From DAIOEK01 sp036746315 (GTDB lineage Bacteria; Chloroflexota; Anaerolineae; Anaerolineales; Anaerolineaceae), in NCBI GenBank assembly GCA_036746315.1, contig DAIOEK010000009.1, positions 3,585 to 67,584 of the forward strand: a stretch of 64,000 bases of DNA, written 5' to 3'. A model generated the notes under the pieces. The model saw nothing but the letters and a program-made list of their open reading frames with translations, was not told where the DNA came from and did not search any database. Shown here one piece after another: positions 24,339 to 32,658 of this stretch. Made by a program: the position numbers and the translations under genes. The first letter of the stretch is position 1. Each line of letters begins with the position of its first letter.

Positions 24339-25946
24339 TCAGACCTTGAATTTCCAGCGCCAGATCATCAGCGCCATCATCATGGGCAACAAAATGCCCA
24401 TTCCGCAAAACGGCAGGCGCGAAGCGGGGTTTGCAGGCGGGGAAGCAGGCATGCTCGTCGGTTCCTCCACCGGAGACGCAGGGGCATCGGCTGTGCCGGT
24501 GCGGCTGGAAAGGTGCAGGTTATCGACCCTGATCTGCCCGGAGTTGATATCCCCGTCCACCGGGCTAAAACCAAATGCAATCCCGCTTATTTGAGCAGGT
24601 TCCGCCAGCGGTGTTCCGGCATTTTCCTCCCAGTCTGCCCGATGGAACTCTTCCCAGCGTAACTCGTAGGGCACCCAGACTTCGGCGGTAACCGGGAGGG
24701 TGGAGATGGGATGCAAGTAAGTCTGCCGGGCATCATCCGCGCCAAGGTAAAGGCTCACTTCGAATGTGGAGGTATCTGCCAGCAGATCAAAAGCCAGCGC
24801 ATCGGCGGCACGCCAGTCGACCGGGGTGTCAAAAAACAGTACGCAAGTTGCCCAACTCTCCGGCGGAACCTCGTAAGCGATTAACAGAGAGCCCCCGCCG
24901 CTTTTCGCCAGTTCGTCATTGACCAGGCAGGTAATGCTCGTTCCGCTTGCCTCTCCCTGGTAGGTTTCCCAGCGAAAGGCTTCACCTTCGAAATCATCGA
25001 TCGTCCCCACCGGTTGGGGCGGAGGTGGAACGATGGGAGCCGCCTGCGTGGTTCCAGGCGCTTCGGTTGCTGCCGCGTTCCCGGCAGGGGTCGGATTTCC
25101 GGATTTCCACTGCTGATAAAAGTAGTTCAGCACCGGAACAAATTCGGCGGTTGCCTTCAGGCTGCCTTCAATCGAAGGGTGGTCATCCCCGGAGGGGTAA
25201 TACAAAGTATTTCGCTTTCCAACAACATGTTCGACAACGCCGTTGTTCATAAAGTGGTGCGCGTCCGGTCCGGTCAGTACATTGTAGAAATCATAAACAA
25301 ATACGTTTCCGCCGGCATAATTATTTTCCTTCAACCAATCGTTCACCAACCACATATTGAACGCCCTGGCATTATCGGCATGGGCGCGGTCTGACAGTGG
25401 TGGAGCGGTAATCACCACGAACATTTTGTCGGGACGGACGGCAAAGTATTTCAAAATCTCGTTGTAGACATATTTTGCACCGCTTACGGATAACTCTGCA
25501 TAATCGCCCGGCGGGTCCTGCGGACTGCCCGCCAAATCGGAGTTGGGAAAACAGGATTTGAAAAGGATGATTTGATTTTCCCCACCGGGGTCCTGGAGGG
25601 TGCGGGTATACGAAGCGTGCTGCCCTGACTCTGCAAAAAGCGCCTGCATGTAAGTGTCCGTCTGATCACTGCGGAACCATTCCACCCAATCGGGAATATC
25701 GGTGCGGTCGCCAATCCCATCGGGTCCCCATCCGTAATTGGTATCGCTGACAAAGTAATTGTTTTGATCGAGTGTTCTGCCCAGATCACCATAGCCATCG
25801 GTCAGCCAATTCTCACCGGTGGAATGATGAATAAAAACCAGCTTAACCGGCTGTTGCGGCTGTAGCAGATTTTCTGTGGGAGTTGGAAGCCCGGCAGAGC
25901 CCCAGGCAAGGACCAGGATGCTAATCACCGTGAGGATACTCTTCAT
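24339..25946 (-). CDS. Secreted SGNH-like protein with carbohydrate-binding-type domain and C-terminal anchor
   Basis: This 535-residue protein has a signal peptide at 1-20. Residues about 30-280 form an alpha/beta domain with FIHHSTGENW near the start and GDDHPSIEG near the end, the spacing of a GDSL/SGNH Ser and Asp-His pair. A Pro-rich linker precedes a jelly-roll domain at about 308-480 resembling CBM11/CIA30 folds (DNLHLSSR at its end). A final hydrophobic helix with a charged tail (about 512-535) probably anchors it. An esterase acting on polysaccharide is a reasonable inference. It is the first gene of a two-gene operon. Confidence 0.62.
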   Translation of the reverse strand: MKSILTVISILVLAWGSAGLPTPTENLLQPQQPVKLVFIHHSTGENWLTDGYGDLGRTLDQNNYFVSDTNYGWGPDGIGDRTDIPDWVEWFRSDQTDTYMQALFAESGQHASYTRTLQDPGGENQIILFKSCFPNSDLAGSPQDPPGDYAELSVSGAKYVYNEILKYFAVRPDKMFVVITAPPLSDRAHADNARAFNMWLVNDWLKENNYAGGNVFVYDFYNVLTGPDAHHFMNNGVVEHVVGKRNTLYYPSGDDHPSIEGSLKATAEFVPVLNYFYQQWKSGNPTPAGNAAATEAPGTTQAAPIVPPPPQPVGTIDDFEGEAFRWETYQGEASGTSITCLVNDELAKSGGGSLLIAYEVPPESWATCVLFFDTPVDWRAADALAFDLLADTSTFEVSLYLGADDARQTYLHPISTLPVTAEVWVPYELRWEEFHRADWEENAGTPLAEPAQISGIAFGFSPVDGDINSGQIRVDNLHLSSRTGTADAPASPVEEPTSMPASPPANPASRLPFCGMGILLPMMMALMIWRWKFKV

Positions 25947-25980
25947 CGTAACCCTCTCTATCTAATGAATGGAATATCTT

Positions 25981-26004
25981 TTCCCCAACAGGTTGGGGAA
26001 AAGC
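25981..26004. terminator. Hairpin between the DUF1801 and SGNH-like genes
   Basis: TTTTCCCCAA (25981-25990) and TTGGGGAAAA (25995-26004) form a perfect 10-bp stem with a four-base loop. On the minus strand it lies after the DUF1801 gene and before the SGNH-like gene, so it may terminate the former. Confidence 0.45.
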
Positions 26005-26194
26005 CGGGGAGCGGGAGTTACGATGTTTATTCACCGGAAATGAATTTCAGCGAAAATAATCCCTTGGTAAAAATATATTAGCGGGTAAGTTAAAAATAAA
26101 CAAATGGTTTCCGGCATCAGGTGCCGGAACAAAATATTCGGGAATGATCCCTGGCTCTCAAAAAATGCCGGGATGCGGCGGTCTGAAGCGGTAT

Positions 26195-26563
26195 TTATTT
26201 CTTCGGGCGGGCCTTTTTTTGCTGATTCTCGCGAACCCGGAACTCAACAATCCTGCGAATTAAATCGTAAGGGATCGGCTTGTCGAGCGGAAACTGGATT
26301 GTCCCCCTGGAGAGCTGGTATCCATCCAATTCATTCTTGAAGTTTTCCACCCCGCTGGCACCCGGATAGAACCCGATGTGGTGCTTGTATCCGGCAAAGT
26401 GTACCAAGTTGCCGTTCAGCGTAAACGTGGGAATGCCATAAGCGATCTTCTCGCCCGCCTCCGGCACCAGCGACTTGATGAAAGCGCGCATCTCGGTGAG
26501 GATGGGTCGGACTTCTTCAGGCGAATTGGCAATATATTCTTCGATGGATGATGAATTTTCCAT
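26195..26563 (-). CDS. DUF1801/YdhG-like protein
   Basis: This 122-residue protein shows the family pattern: an N-terminal helix pair (IEEYIANSPEEVRPILTEMR), then AYGIPTFTLNGNLVHFAGYKHHIGFYP and a C-terminal SRGTIQFPLDKPIPYDLI. The family has a frataxin/CyaY-like fold and is sometimes annotated as iron chaperone, without firm evidence. The start overlaps the ribosome-binding region left by the upstream HhH gene, five bases away, suggesting translational coupling. Confidence 0.85.
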   Translation of the reverse strand: MENSSSIEEYIANSPEEVRPILTEMRAFIKSLVPEAGEKIAYGIPTFTLNGNLVHFAGYKHHIGFYPGASGVENFKNELDGYQLSRGTIQFPLDKPIPYDLIRRIVEFRVRENQQKKARPKK

Positions 26564-26568
26564 AAGTG

Positions 26569-26712
26569 CTATTCCTTATCCGGGCGAAATGTCAGCCCTT
26601 TTTTCTCCAGGGCGTCTCGCAAACGGGGCAGCGAACCGGGTCCCACTCCGTGCAAACCTAGGATTTCCGCCTCGGTATGACGGGCAAACTGTTCTTCACC
26701 GGTGATGCCCAT
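26569..26712 (-). CDS. Short helix-hairpin-helix protein, probably 5'-truncated
   Basis: This 47-residue frame reads MGITGEEQFARHTEAEI, then LHGVGPGSLPRLRDALEKKG. It matches the C-terminal two-thirds of small HhH proteins related to the RNA polymerase alpha C-terminal domain, which often neighbour DUF1801 genes. Full members have about 15-20 more N-terminal residues. Here an in-frame TAA lies eight codons before the ATG, with recognisable family-like residues in between. A GTG two codons upstream is an alternative start. It is either a minimal gene or a remnant. Confidence 0.5.
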   Translation of the reverse strand: MGITGEEQFARHTEAEILGLHGVGPGSLPRLRDALEKKGLTFRPDKE

Positions 26713-27049
26713 ACTCACAAATGCACAGTATTTTTATCAAGGTGCCATGGAACCATTCGCTCCGGTTCCATTAACTATTCCTTATTTCCCATGGTTCGTC
26801 AAAGGAGAAGCTTATACAGAAAAGGGTCCCCATGACCGGGGTGGATATCCCATCCAGTGGATCGCATGAGATATGTAACCCCCGGGCTATTTGCAGGTGG
26901 ATTGCACAGCACGAAAAGGATGAGCGGGCTCTGCTTGCCACACAATATATTCATCACCTGTTGGAGAAGGAAAAACTCGAAGCATGGAAAATACTCAAAA
27001 TATTGCAGAACCCTGCCGTCCGCTGCACGCTGTGTTAGCGGGCATTTGC
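26713..27049. other. Intergenic stretch holding the end of a cassette array
   Basis: No gene is supported in these 337 bp. A small inverted repeat ATGGAACC (26747-26754) with GGTTCCAT (26764-26771) lies at the left. The right part carries the 5' arm of an attC site. The middle (about 26780-26880) shows nothing recognisable. Confidence 0.6.
26881..27043 (-). repeat. attC-like site B, 3' half degenerate
   Basis: On the minus strand the site begins GCCCGCTAAC (27043-27034), the exact complement of the leading GTTAGCGGGC of the methyltransferase cassette. AACACAGCGTGCAGCGGACG follows, shared almost exactly with the other two attC sites, then the interior TTTTGAGTATTTTC. The matching second arm and the closing GTTRRRY box are not found. 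A weak pairing of GGGCTCTGC (26926-26934) with GCAGAACCC is all that remains. The left limit is approximate. Confidence 0.6.
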
Positions 27050-27817
27050 TCAGGAATTCGACGGTTGACCAATAAATAATTCTGTTTCTCCTTGCACATT
27101 CACCATTCCATTCAAATTTCCATTATCGCTGTATTCAGAAAAAATCTTTTTGGCTTCATCTTCAAGTTTGTTGAAAAACGGATGATTCTCATTGGGCATA
27201 AATGACGCTGATGTTATCGCTCCAATAAATCCTTCCCAGTCTTGTTGGAATTGGAAAGGATAAATCATCTTTTGAAAACTGTCATTCCTATAATAAAACC
27301 GTATGGGCTTTTCTTTTGGCTTCTCGATTGTGGTTGAAAAATTTGCGCCATACTCTTCTGTCATCAGACCGCTGACTAATTTGTTTAATTTATCTGTGCC
27401 ATAATTTCTAAGAATGGCTAACCATCCGTTGGTCTTTAGAATTCGCCGCATTTCTTTTCGTGCTGGCTCTGGCTCAAACCAATGAATAGATTGAGCAACT
27501 GTAATCAAATTCACAGATTCTTGGGGAAGTTTTGTGACTTCCGCAGAACCATCAATCACCGAAACAGATGGAGTAGCACCTAATTCATATTCCAGTATTT
27601 GTCTCATCTCTGTGTTTGGTTCAATGGCATAGATTCTTTGCGCTTTGCCTATGAAGTGTTTGGTTAGTATTCCTGTACCAGCACCAATATCAGCAATACA
27701 TGAGTTGGTAGAAAGTTGTGCAACGTCAATAATCTCTTTAATCGCATTCGAAGCATAATCCCACCGATACTTTGCATATTTTTCTGCTTTGGTTGAAAAC
27801 ACTGTTTTGGTGTTCAT
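27050..27817 (-). CDS. Class I SAM-dependent methyltransferase in an integron-type cassette
   Basis: This 255-residue protein has a Rossmann methyltransferase core with motif I ADIGAGTGILTKHF (about 42-55), the acidic IEPN, and motif post-I AQSIHWFEPEPARKEM. It matches the COG2226-type enzymes acting on small molecules; the substrate is unknown. The gene is clearly richer in A+T than its surroundings. It sits alone between a GTTAGCGGGC box 35 bp before its start and an attC R'' box seven bases after its stop. It therefore fills an 0.83-kb cassette almost completely, as cassette genes do. Confidence 0.88.
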   Translation of the reverse strand: MNTKTVFSTKAEKYAKYRWDYASNAIKEIIDVAQLSTNSCIADIGAGTGILTKHFIGKAQRIYAIEPNTEMRQILEYELGATPSVSVIDGSAEVTKLPQESVNLITVAQSIHWFEPEPARKEMRRILKTNGWLAILRNYGTDKLNKLVSGLMTEEYGANFSTTIEKPKEKPIRFYYRNDSFQKMIYPFQFQQDWEGFIGAITSASFMPNENHPFFNKLEDEAKKIFSEYSDNGNLNGMVNVQGETELFIGQPSNS

Positions 27818-27851
27818 TTGCTCTTTGCCTACAGAATGATTACCATGCTCG

Positions 27852-27985
27852 GCCCGCTAACGGTTTGCGTCACCTGCGCTGGGGCTGGACGGCTTCGCCG
27901 TCCAACCAGAAAAAGGCTAAGGCGTAGAAAATACTCAAAAAACGGTGTGAATCCCCAGCGTCGGGTGCACGCCGTGTTGGCTGGC
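27852..27985 (-). repeat. attC site A (VCR-like, about 134 bp)
   Basis: Read on the minus strand it runs from GCCAGCCAAC (27985-27976) to GTTAGCGGGC (27861-27852). The inner arms GCGTGCACCCGACGCTGGGG (27972-27953) and CCCCAGCGCAGGTGACGC (27884-27867) pair closely. One unpaired G in GCGT-G-CACC stands against GGTGACGC, the extrahelical base expected of attC. The interior contains a secondary palindrome GGACGGCGAAGCCGTCC. It joins cassette 1 to cassette 2. Confidence 0.85.
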
Positions 27986-28013
27986 TTTTTTTATAAAGAG
28001 TCACTGATCTTAT

Positions 28014-31000
28014 TTACTTTGCTCGTTTGATGAAAACATTAGTGAAGCTACCCTCGCTATTGACATCGAAAAAGATACCAGCCTGCCCTTCGGGGTAGAG
28101 TGTATCCTCCGCACGGCCCAATTCCGTACCGTTGAGGGTAAAAATCAGGTCGGGGCCGTTGCAAACAGCGTTGAGTTGCATATTTTCGGATGAGAAGTTT
28201 TCTACCGTCCCTTGCGCCAGGATGGTGAGATGTTTGGTTTGTGGCAGGGAGTATTCAGCAATTTGGTCTCGCCGGATAAACCACTTACCATCGGGCTGGA
28301 TATAAAACTCATAGTGTCCTCGACAGAACAAAGCCACCGCGCCGCTTTTGCTGGTGAGGCTGGCATCGGCACTGATTTCGATGGGCAGGTCGTAAAGGTC
28401 TGGCTGATAGGTGAAAAGCGTCAGTAAATCTTCGAGGCCTTTTACCCAAACTATTTCTCCCTGCCAGCTTCGTTCCCAATCTTCCTGGCGATAGATTCGT
28501 TTCCACAAACAGGGATTCGTATCGCGTCCCCACCAGCCACCGCCACACCCGGTGATGAAGTTGTGCATATCCCAAGCGAAAATCGTCTCGCCAAGCTGGT
28601 AAACCGGAGGCAAAACAAACTGATTGAGCAGGGGAGTGGCTGCAAGTGTGAATGCGCTGTAGAAGATTTTGAGACGTATTTCGCTGAGCATGATCGGAGC
28701 GCTGAATTCGATGACATCGAAACCATCCGTACCGCTAACTGGCTGGTACCCCGGCAAGGTGATATTTGCCAACGTTTCACCATTGGCGCTCAGGCTCACC
28801 TGGTCGTCAACGCAGGAAAGGACAAATTGATTTTCTCCTGCGCGGATAGCGGATGGTTTGTTGTCCATGGCAAGTGTTTGTCCCATGCTCCAGATGTTCC
28901 AGTCGCCATTGCCGCGCAGTTCGGCGGTAATTTCGCCCGGGCTTCCCGCCCGGCAATGCAGGATGATGTAGCTTCCAGACTGGAGAAGCGCGGTCAGAAA
29001 CATCTCACTATTTTCATATTTGAATGCCGTATACATATAAAGATGTAAGCCATTGCTATCAGGGGCGAGTTGGAGCATATTATCCACAATATGTATGCGC
29101 TCATCGTCCGGATCCATGGGGAACTCAGCGGCAATCTGTTCCGGCGTGTTGAAGGTTTTATCGGAAATGACATCCCCTGCTTTGGGAGTCTGCACTTTTT
29201 GGACAGTGTAATTGAGCAGTGTGCCGCGCAGGTTGCCGGATAAATTATCGGTGATGAACAAGCCATAACGTCCGCTTGCCCATGTATTGTCTTCGACGGA
29301 TAAGACCTGTTCCCCGTTCAATTTGACAGAAATCTGATTCCCGGCACAGGTCAGGGTCAGGTTCACCTGGCTGTCGGCCTTGGGCGGGTAATATGTATTC
29401 ATCATGATGTAGCGCGTCATTTTTCCCTGCGCATCTCTCTGCCCAAGGACAAGCGCCACGCGTGCATGGCTTTGGTCATCTTTCATGTAAAAAGTTTCAT
29501 ACCAGCCGTCTTCGCTGTAACGGCAGATCAGACCGCGCGGCCAATTCCACGCCCCCATTACGTCCGCAGTAATTTCCACATCCGTGCCGGGGTCGAAATC
29601 GTTGATGTACTGATAGGTATGCGGGGCTGATTGACCGGGACCGCCCACCAGCAGGGGCGAACCCGGTACACCCTGCACGCCAATATCCATTTTTGTCCAG
29701 TAGGGCTTCAAATCGTCCAGCCTGCCAAAATCGGTGCTATAAATCGTCCCATCTGCGCCAGGGGTGGGCGCGGGACCGATCAGGCCGGCCTCGTTCCATT
29801 GAGCGCGGCTTACGCTGAAGCTGTCCACCGCATTCCAATCGTCTCCGATAGTAAAAGCCCATCCCAAGAAGCCGACCTTGCCGGTGGGGAAGGTCGAATC
29901 ATGTAAGGAAACCATTTTCTCATCGTTAATATAAAATGTCAGGCGGTCGCCTTTACATTCGGCGCGTAAGTTCGCCTTCCCCTCAAGGTATTTAACCGGT
30001 GGGGCAGATGAAATCAGGTGAAAGTGCAACTGCCCGTTTTCATCGGGTTTGACCAGGCGAACGTTCCATGAACCGCTGCTTTCGACCATGAACTGATACC
30101 AACCAGCCTCGCTGTAGCGGCAGATCAACCCGAAGCCGCCGTGCCCCTCGAAGGGTGGGTTGCCGCTGGCGGAAATGTCCACATCGGCAGATCCCAGGTC
30201 TTTGTTGTAGATGGCAAATACGCGGGTGTTGGCTTCCTGCTCAAAGCGGTACACGCCGCCCGCCGTCCAGGTTTTGAAGCCCTCGGTGACAAAATCTTTC
30301 TTATCCATCGAATAGGCGAAGGTTTTCCAGTCTGTCAGGGTTGGGTCGTCGTCATCGAAGTCGGTCTGGTAAAGGGTCAGTTCACCTTCGGGGATGGTGG
30401 TGGGGCGCTGGGTGGCGGCGGGAATTGGGGTCAGCGTAGGAGTGGCCGTTGCAACTGGAGGCAGTGTTGGCGTGGCAGGTTCGCGGGCGGCCATTACCTG
30501 TGTGGGGGTGGACTCGCCCACAGGAGCCAGATTCGCTTGTTGAGTTTTTCCATCCCCCCAATCTTCTACCGTGATGTTGTCAAATGTCCCGGCTCCGGCA
30601 GTATCGGCGGCGTAACCGAAACTGAGGCTGCCGCTGGCGAAGGTGGCATCACGTGCCGAGCCAAGTTCCACATCGTTGACTAATAGGGTGAGTTGGTCGC
30701 CCACGCAACGAGTTGCGAGGATGTTTTTGTCGGGCTTGATCTGGTCTGACCAGCCTTGAGCCAGAATGGTTTCATCATTGTTCCATCGGCGGATATCCCA
30801 GCGGCCATCGTTGGCAATATTGAAGAAATAGCGTCCGCTTGCGCCAGGCTGCATCCGGCACGAGAGACCGACTTCAACGCGGGTTTTGACCAGGAACTCG
30901 ACATCCACTGAAATCTGGACATCGGCAAAGTCGAAATCCTGGCTTTCGAGAAAGCCGGAGGGATACTCGAACAGGTATTTGCCATCTTTGACGTTTTTGA

Positions 31001-31199
31001 GCCATTCATATTGTCCCGGCGCGCCCACATGCCAGCCAAAGAAGGCGGCTTCATTGTCAAAGGTAAGGGCGTAGAGCAGGTTGTGACCGGGTGTGGCAGT
31101 GGGCGCAGATGGTGCGCAAGCCGCCAGCAGAAGCAGAATTGATAACACAATGACTGCTGTATAAAGTATGCGCGAACTGATAGATTGAAGATTTTTCAT
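28014..31199 (-). CDS. Large lipoprotein with five beta-sandwich repeats, carried on a 3.3-kb cassette
   Basis: This 1061-residue protein has a lipoprotein signal with lipobox LAAC (Cys28) and a Thr/Pro linker near 230-270. Five related units of 150-200 residues each follow the pattern YxTDFD, GLxCRY, then 'L...NGE/NDxxL' and 'GxxGLxF', typical of concanavalin-like (LamG/DUF1080) sandwiches. Surface glycan or protein binding is plausible. The ATG at 31199 is chosen for the signal; an ATG at 31232 is nearer the cassette edge. The gene is enclosed by GTTGGCTGGC upstream and attC A 28 bp after its stop. That is a very large cassette cargo. Confidence 0.75.
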   Translation of the reverse strand: MKNLQSISSRILYTAVIVLSILLLLAACAPSAPTATPGHNLLYALTFDNEAAFFGWHVGAPGQYEWLKNVKDGKYLFEYPSGFLESQDFDFADVQISVDVEFLVKTRVEVGLSCRMQPGASGRYFFNIANDGRWDIRRWNNDETILAQGWSDQIKPDKNILATRCVGDQLTLLVNDVELGSARDATFASGSLSFGYAADTAGAGTFDNITVEDWGDGKTQQANLAPVGESTPTQVMAAREPATPTLPPVATATPTLTPIPAATQRPTTIPEGELTLYQTDFDDDDPTLTDWKTFAYSMDKKDFVTEGFKTWTAGGVYRFEQEANTRVFAIYNKDLGSADVDISASGNPPFEGHGGFGLICRYSEAGWYQFMVESSGSWNVRLVKPDENGQLHFHLISSAPPVKYLEGKANLRAECKGDRLTFYINDEKMVSLHDSTFPTGKVGFLGWAFTIGDDWNAVDSFSVSRAQWNEAGLIGPAPTPGADGTIYSTDFGRLDDLKPYWTKMDIGVQGVPGSPLLVGGPGQSAPHTYQYINDFDPGTDVEITADVMGAWNWPRGLICRYSEDGWYETFYMKDDQSHARVALVLGQRDAQGKMTRYIMMNTYYPPKADSQVNLTLTCAGNQISVKLNGEQVLSVEDNTWASGRYGLFITDNLSGNLRGTLLNYTVQKVQTPKAGDVISDKTFNTPEQIAAEFPMDPDDERIHIVDNMLQLAPDSNGLHLYMYTAFKYENSEMFLTALLQSGSYIILHCRAGSPGEITAELRGNGDWNIWSMGQTLAMDNKPSAIRAGENQFVLSCVDDQVSLSANGETLANITLPGYQPVSGTDGFDVIEFSAPIMLSEIRLKIFYSAFTLAATPLLNQFVLPPVYQLGETIFAWDMHNFITGCGGGWWGRDTNPCLWKRIYRQEDWERSWQGEIVWVKGLEDLLTLFTYQPDLYDLPIEISADASLTSKSGAVALFCRGHYEFYIQPDGKWFIRRDQIAEYSLPQTKHLTILAQGTVENFSSENMQLNAVCNGPDLIFTLNGTELGRAEDTLYPEGQAGIFFDVNSEGSFTNVFIKRAK

Positions 31200-31239
31200 G
31201 GTGATGTTTTCATCCTTCCATATCGTAACCATCAAATGA

Positions 31240-31348
31240 GCCAGCCAACTATTAATTACACAGACTCCTAATATGCTGCAATAACTCCAGATAACTATAC
31301 AACCCAAGTTAAATATACTGCAATCGTGCTTGGTTATTTATGACAAAA
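31240..31348 (-). other. Candidate attI-like site at the head of the two-cassette array
   Basis: Read on the minus strand, the junction GTTGG (31249-31245) is preceded by about 40 bp aligning without gaps to the left flank of the solitary cassette at 57.7 kb. 24 of 30 positions are identical (complement of 31280-31251 against 57661-57690), and all six differences are transitions. TTGCAG with a TGTAAT box 15 bp later could be an outward promoter. It lies directly after the MBL gene. A site for cassette entry is inferred. Confidence 0.55.
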
Positions 31349-32014
31349 TTAAAGCAACACGTTATATGCAAAAGGATCACCGTGACCCGGATAAACGGTA
31401 TGGATCCCCATCGTGTTCAGCCTTGCCATGCTCGCTTCTGCGGATGGCAGATCATCCATGATCGAATTCAGCACAGGTTTGCCGTTATTTTCAAATAGAT
31501 CCCCGCAGAACAGGTCCCCTTCCGCGGTCAATACCCCGATCGATCCCCCGGAGTGCCCGGGAATGGATAACACCCTGGCGTCCAACCCAAAGCGGGACAG
31601 GTCCTGTCCCTCCTCCAGAAGAATATCCGGGCTGAAGTGCTCCGCCCGCCCGAAGCCGGTGAACAGCGGCACCATCCTGCGGATGAGAAAATTCGGCGCT
31701 TGCCGGTTCTCGAACATATCGCCGTGTTCCCCCATGCCGGCGTCAAGCCGGTGCATTGCCAGTTGTGTTCCATAGGCTTTGCGAAGGTGGGCAGCATTGC
31801 CGGTATGGTCGAAATCGCCATGCGTAAAGATAATCAACCGCAAGGTTCCCGCTGCGCACCCCGCAGCGGCAAGTTTTTCATCCAGCACACCGCGCATATT
31901 GGATGCCCCGCTGTCGATCAGGATAAAGCCATTTACAGTCTTGATCAGGTAGCAATTCACATTACCCATGCGCATGGGCAGCGCCAGCTTTATCGGTGTA
32001 ATCTCATATGTCAT
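31349..32014 (-). CDS. MBL-fold metallo-hydrolase
   Basis: This 221-residue protein carries the metallo-beta-lactamase metal motif FTHGDFDHTGNA (HxDxDH at about 64-69), a later SIPGHSGGSIGV with its His, and GDLFENNGKP. C-terminal YPGHGDP supplies the last His. The dinuclear-zinc site is complete. Reaction class (hydrolase, glyoxalase II-like or lactonase) is open. Its start overlaps the stop of the methyltransferase-like gene by 11 bases, so the two are co-translated. Confidence 0.9.
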   Translation of the reverse strand: MTYEITPIKLALPMRMGNVNCYLIKTVNGFILIDSGASNMRGVLDEKLAAAGCAAGTLRLIIFTHGDFDHTGNAAHLRKAYGTQLAMHRLDAGMGEHGDMFENRQAPNFLIRRMVPLFTGFGRAEHFSPDILLEEGQDLSRFGLDARVLSIPGHSGGSIGVLTAEGDLFCGDLFENNGKPVLNSIMDDLPSAEASMARLNTMGIHTVYPGHGDPFAYNVLL

Positions 32015-32576
32015 TTTTTCCCTCAGTACGCTTCGATTTATCCCCGCGCGGCAGCCCTGGCAGCAGGAATGGTGTGTTTTGTTTGTATTCAGTGTAAGGC
32101 TGCCCGAAGCGGGCTTCCAACTCTTTTTCCTCGATGTTCCGTATGTACATGACCAGCATGGAACCGAAAAGCAGCACCATAAGTATGGATGCTAATGAGC
32201 CTGTCCAGATTGCAACACCCAGATAGGCGGTGATGGTACCAAAAGTCATCGGATTCCTGCACAGCCGGAACGGACCCGACGCAAGCAGGGTCTGGGTGGG
32301 CATCATCGGCATGGGTGTTCCCCCGGCTTCAAACAACTGCTCACCGATGGACCAGAGTGCAAAAAATCCGCCCGGCAGCAGAAACACAATGCCAAGAATG
32401 AGGTTGCCTGCGCCAAGATCGAACCCGGGGAAATGAAAAAAGGCATCCAGGTGTGGGATGAGGCTGACAAGCGCCCAGGGGATCAAAATCAGAAAAACGA
32501 AAGCCGCAGGAATCAGGGCAAATAATCGCTGCCGAAGAGAATATTCCTTCTTTGCCCATTTCAAAAGCTGGTTCAT
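32004..32576 (-). CDS. Isoprenylcysteine methyltransferase-family membrane protein (ICMT/PEMT type), copy 1
   Basis: This 190-residue protein has four to five membrane helices with the family's SAM/lipid motif GPFRLCRNPMTFG in the second half and the closing EEKELEARFGQPYTEYKQNT. The pattern RxxRHPxY is altered here to RLCRNPMTF, but the rest is standard. Bacterial members methylate unknown lipophilic or thiol substrates. GGGAGGG precedes the ATG. It is coupled to the MBL hydrolase; a second member of the same family lies just upstream. Confidence 0.8.
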   Translation of the reverse strand: MNQLLKWAKKEYSLRQRLFALIPAAFVFLILIPWALVSLIPHLDAFFHFPGFDLGAGNLILGIVFLLPGGFFALWSIGEQLFEAGGTPMPMMPTQTLLASGPFRLCRNPMTFGTITAYLGVAIWTGSLASILMVLLFGSMLVMYIRNIEEKELEARFGQPYTEYKQNTPFLLPGLPRGDKSKRTEGKNDI

Positions 32577-32658
32577 TTTAACCCTCCCTTTAGTTCCATG
32601 GCATGATCTTTTGCCATACCTGCCGGCGCGGTGAAATTAGCAATCCGCCCGGCGGAGA

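Larger units (their letters stand above)
27034..31249 (-). mobile_element. Two-cassette integron-type array without integrase
   Basis: On the minus strand: attI-like flank, GTTGGCTGGC (31249-31240), lipoprotein gene, attC A, GTTAGCGGGC (27861-27852), methyltransferase gene, attC B. Each cassette's leading 10 bases are the exact complement of the outer box of its own attC. No tyrosine recombinase gene occurs in the window, so this is a cluster of attC sites lacking an integrase, as far as can be seen. Confidence 0.8.

Noticed and set aside
26832..27075. Small plus-strand frames near the cassette end
   Set aside because: They run through the attC site and have no ribosome-binding site or recognisable domain.
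27852..27985. Rho-independent terminator or REP-like repeat instead of attC
   Set aside because: The extrahelical G, the RYYYAAC/GTTRRRY-like outer boxes and their exact complementarity to cassette leading ends are not expected of terminators or REP elements.
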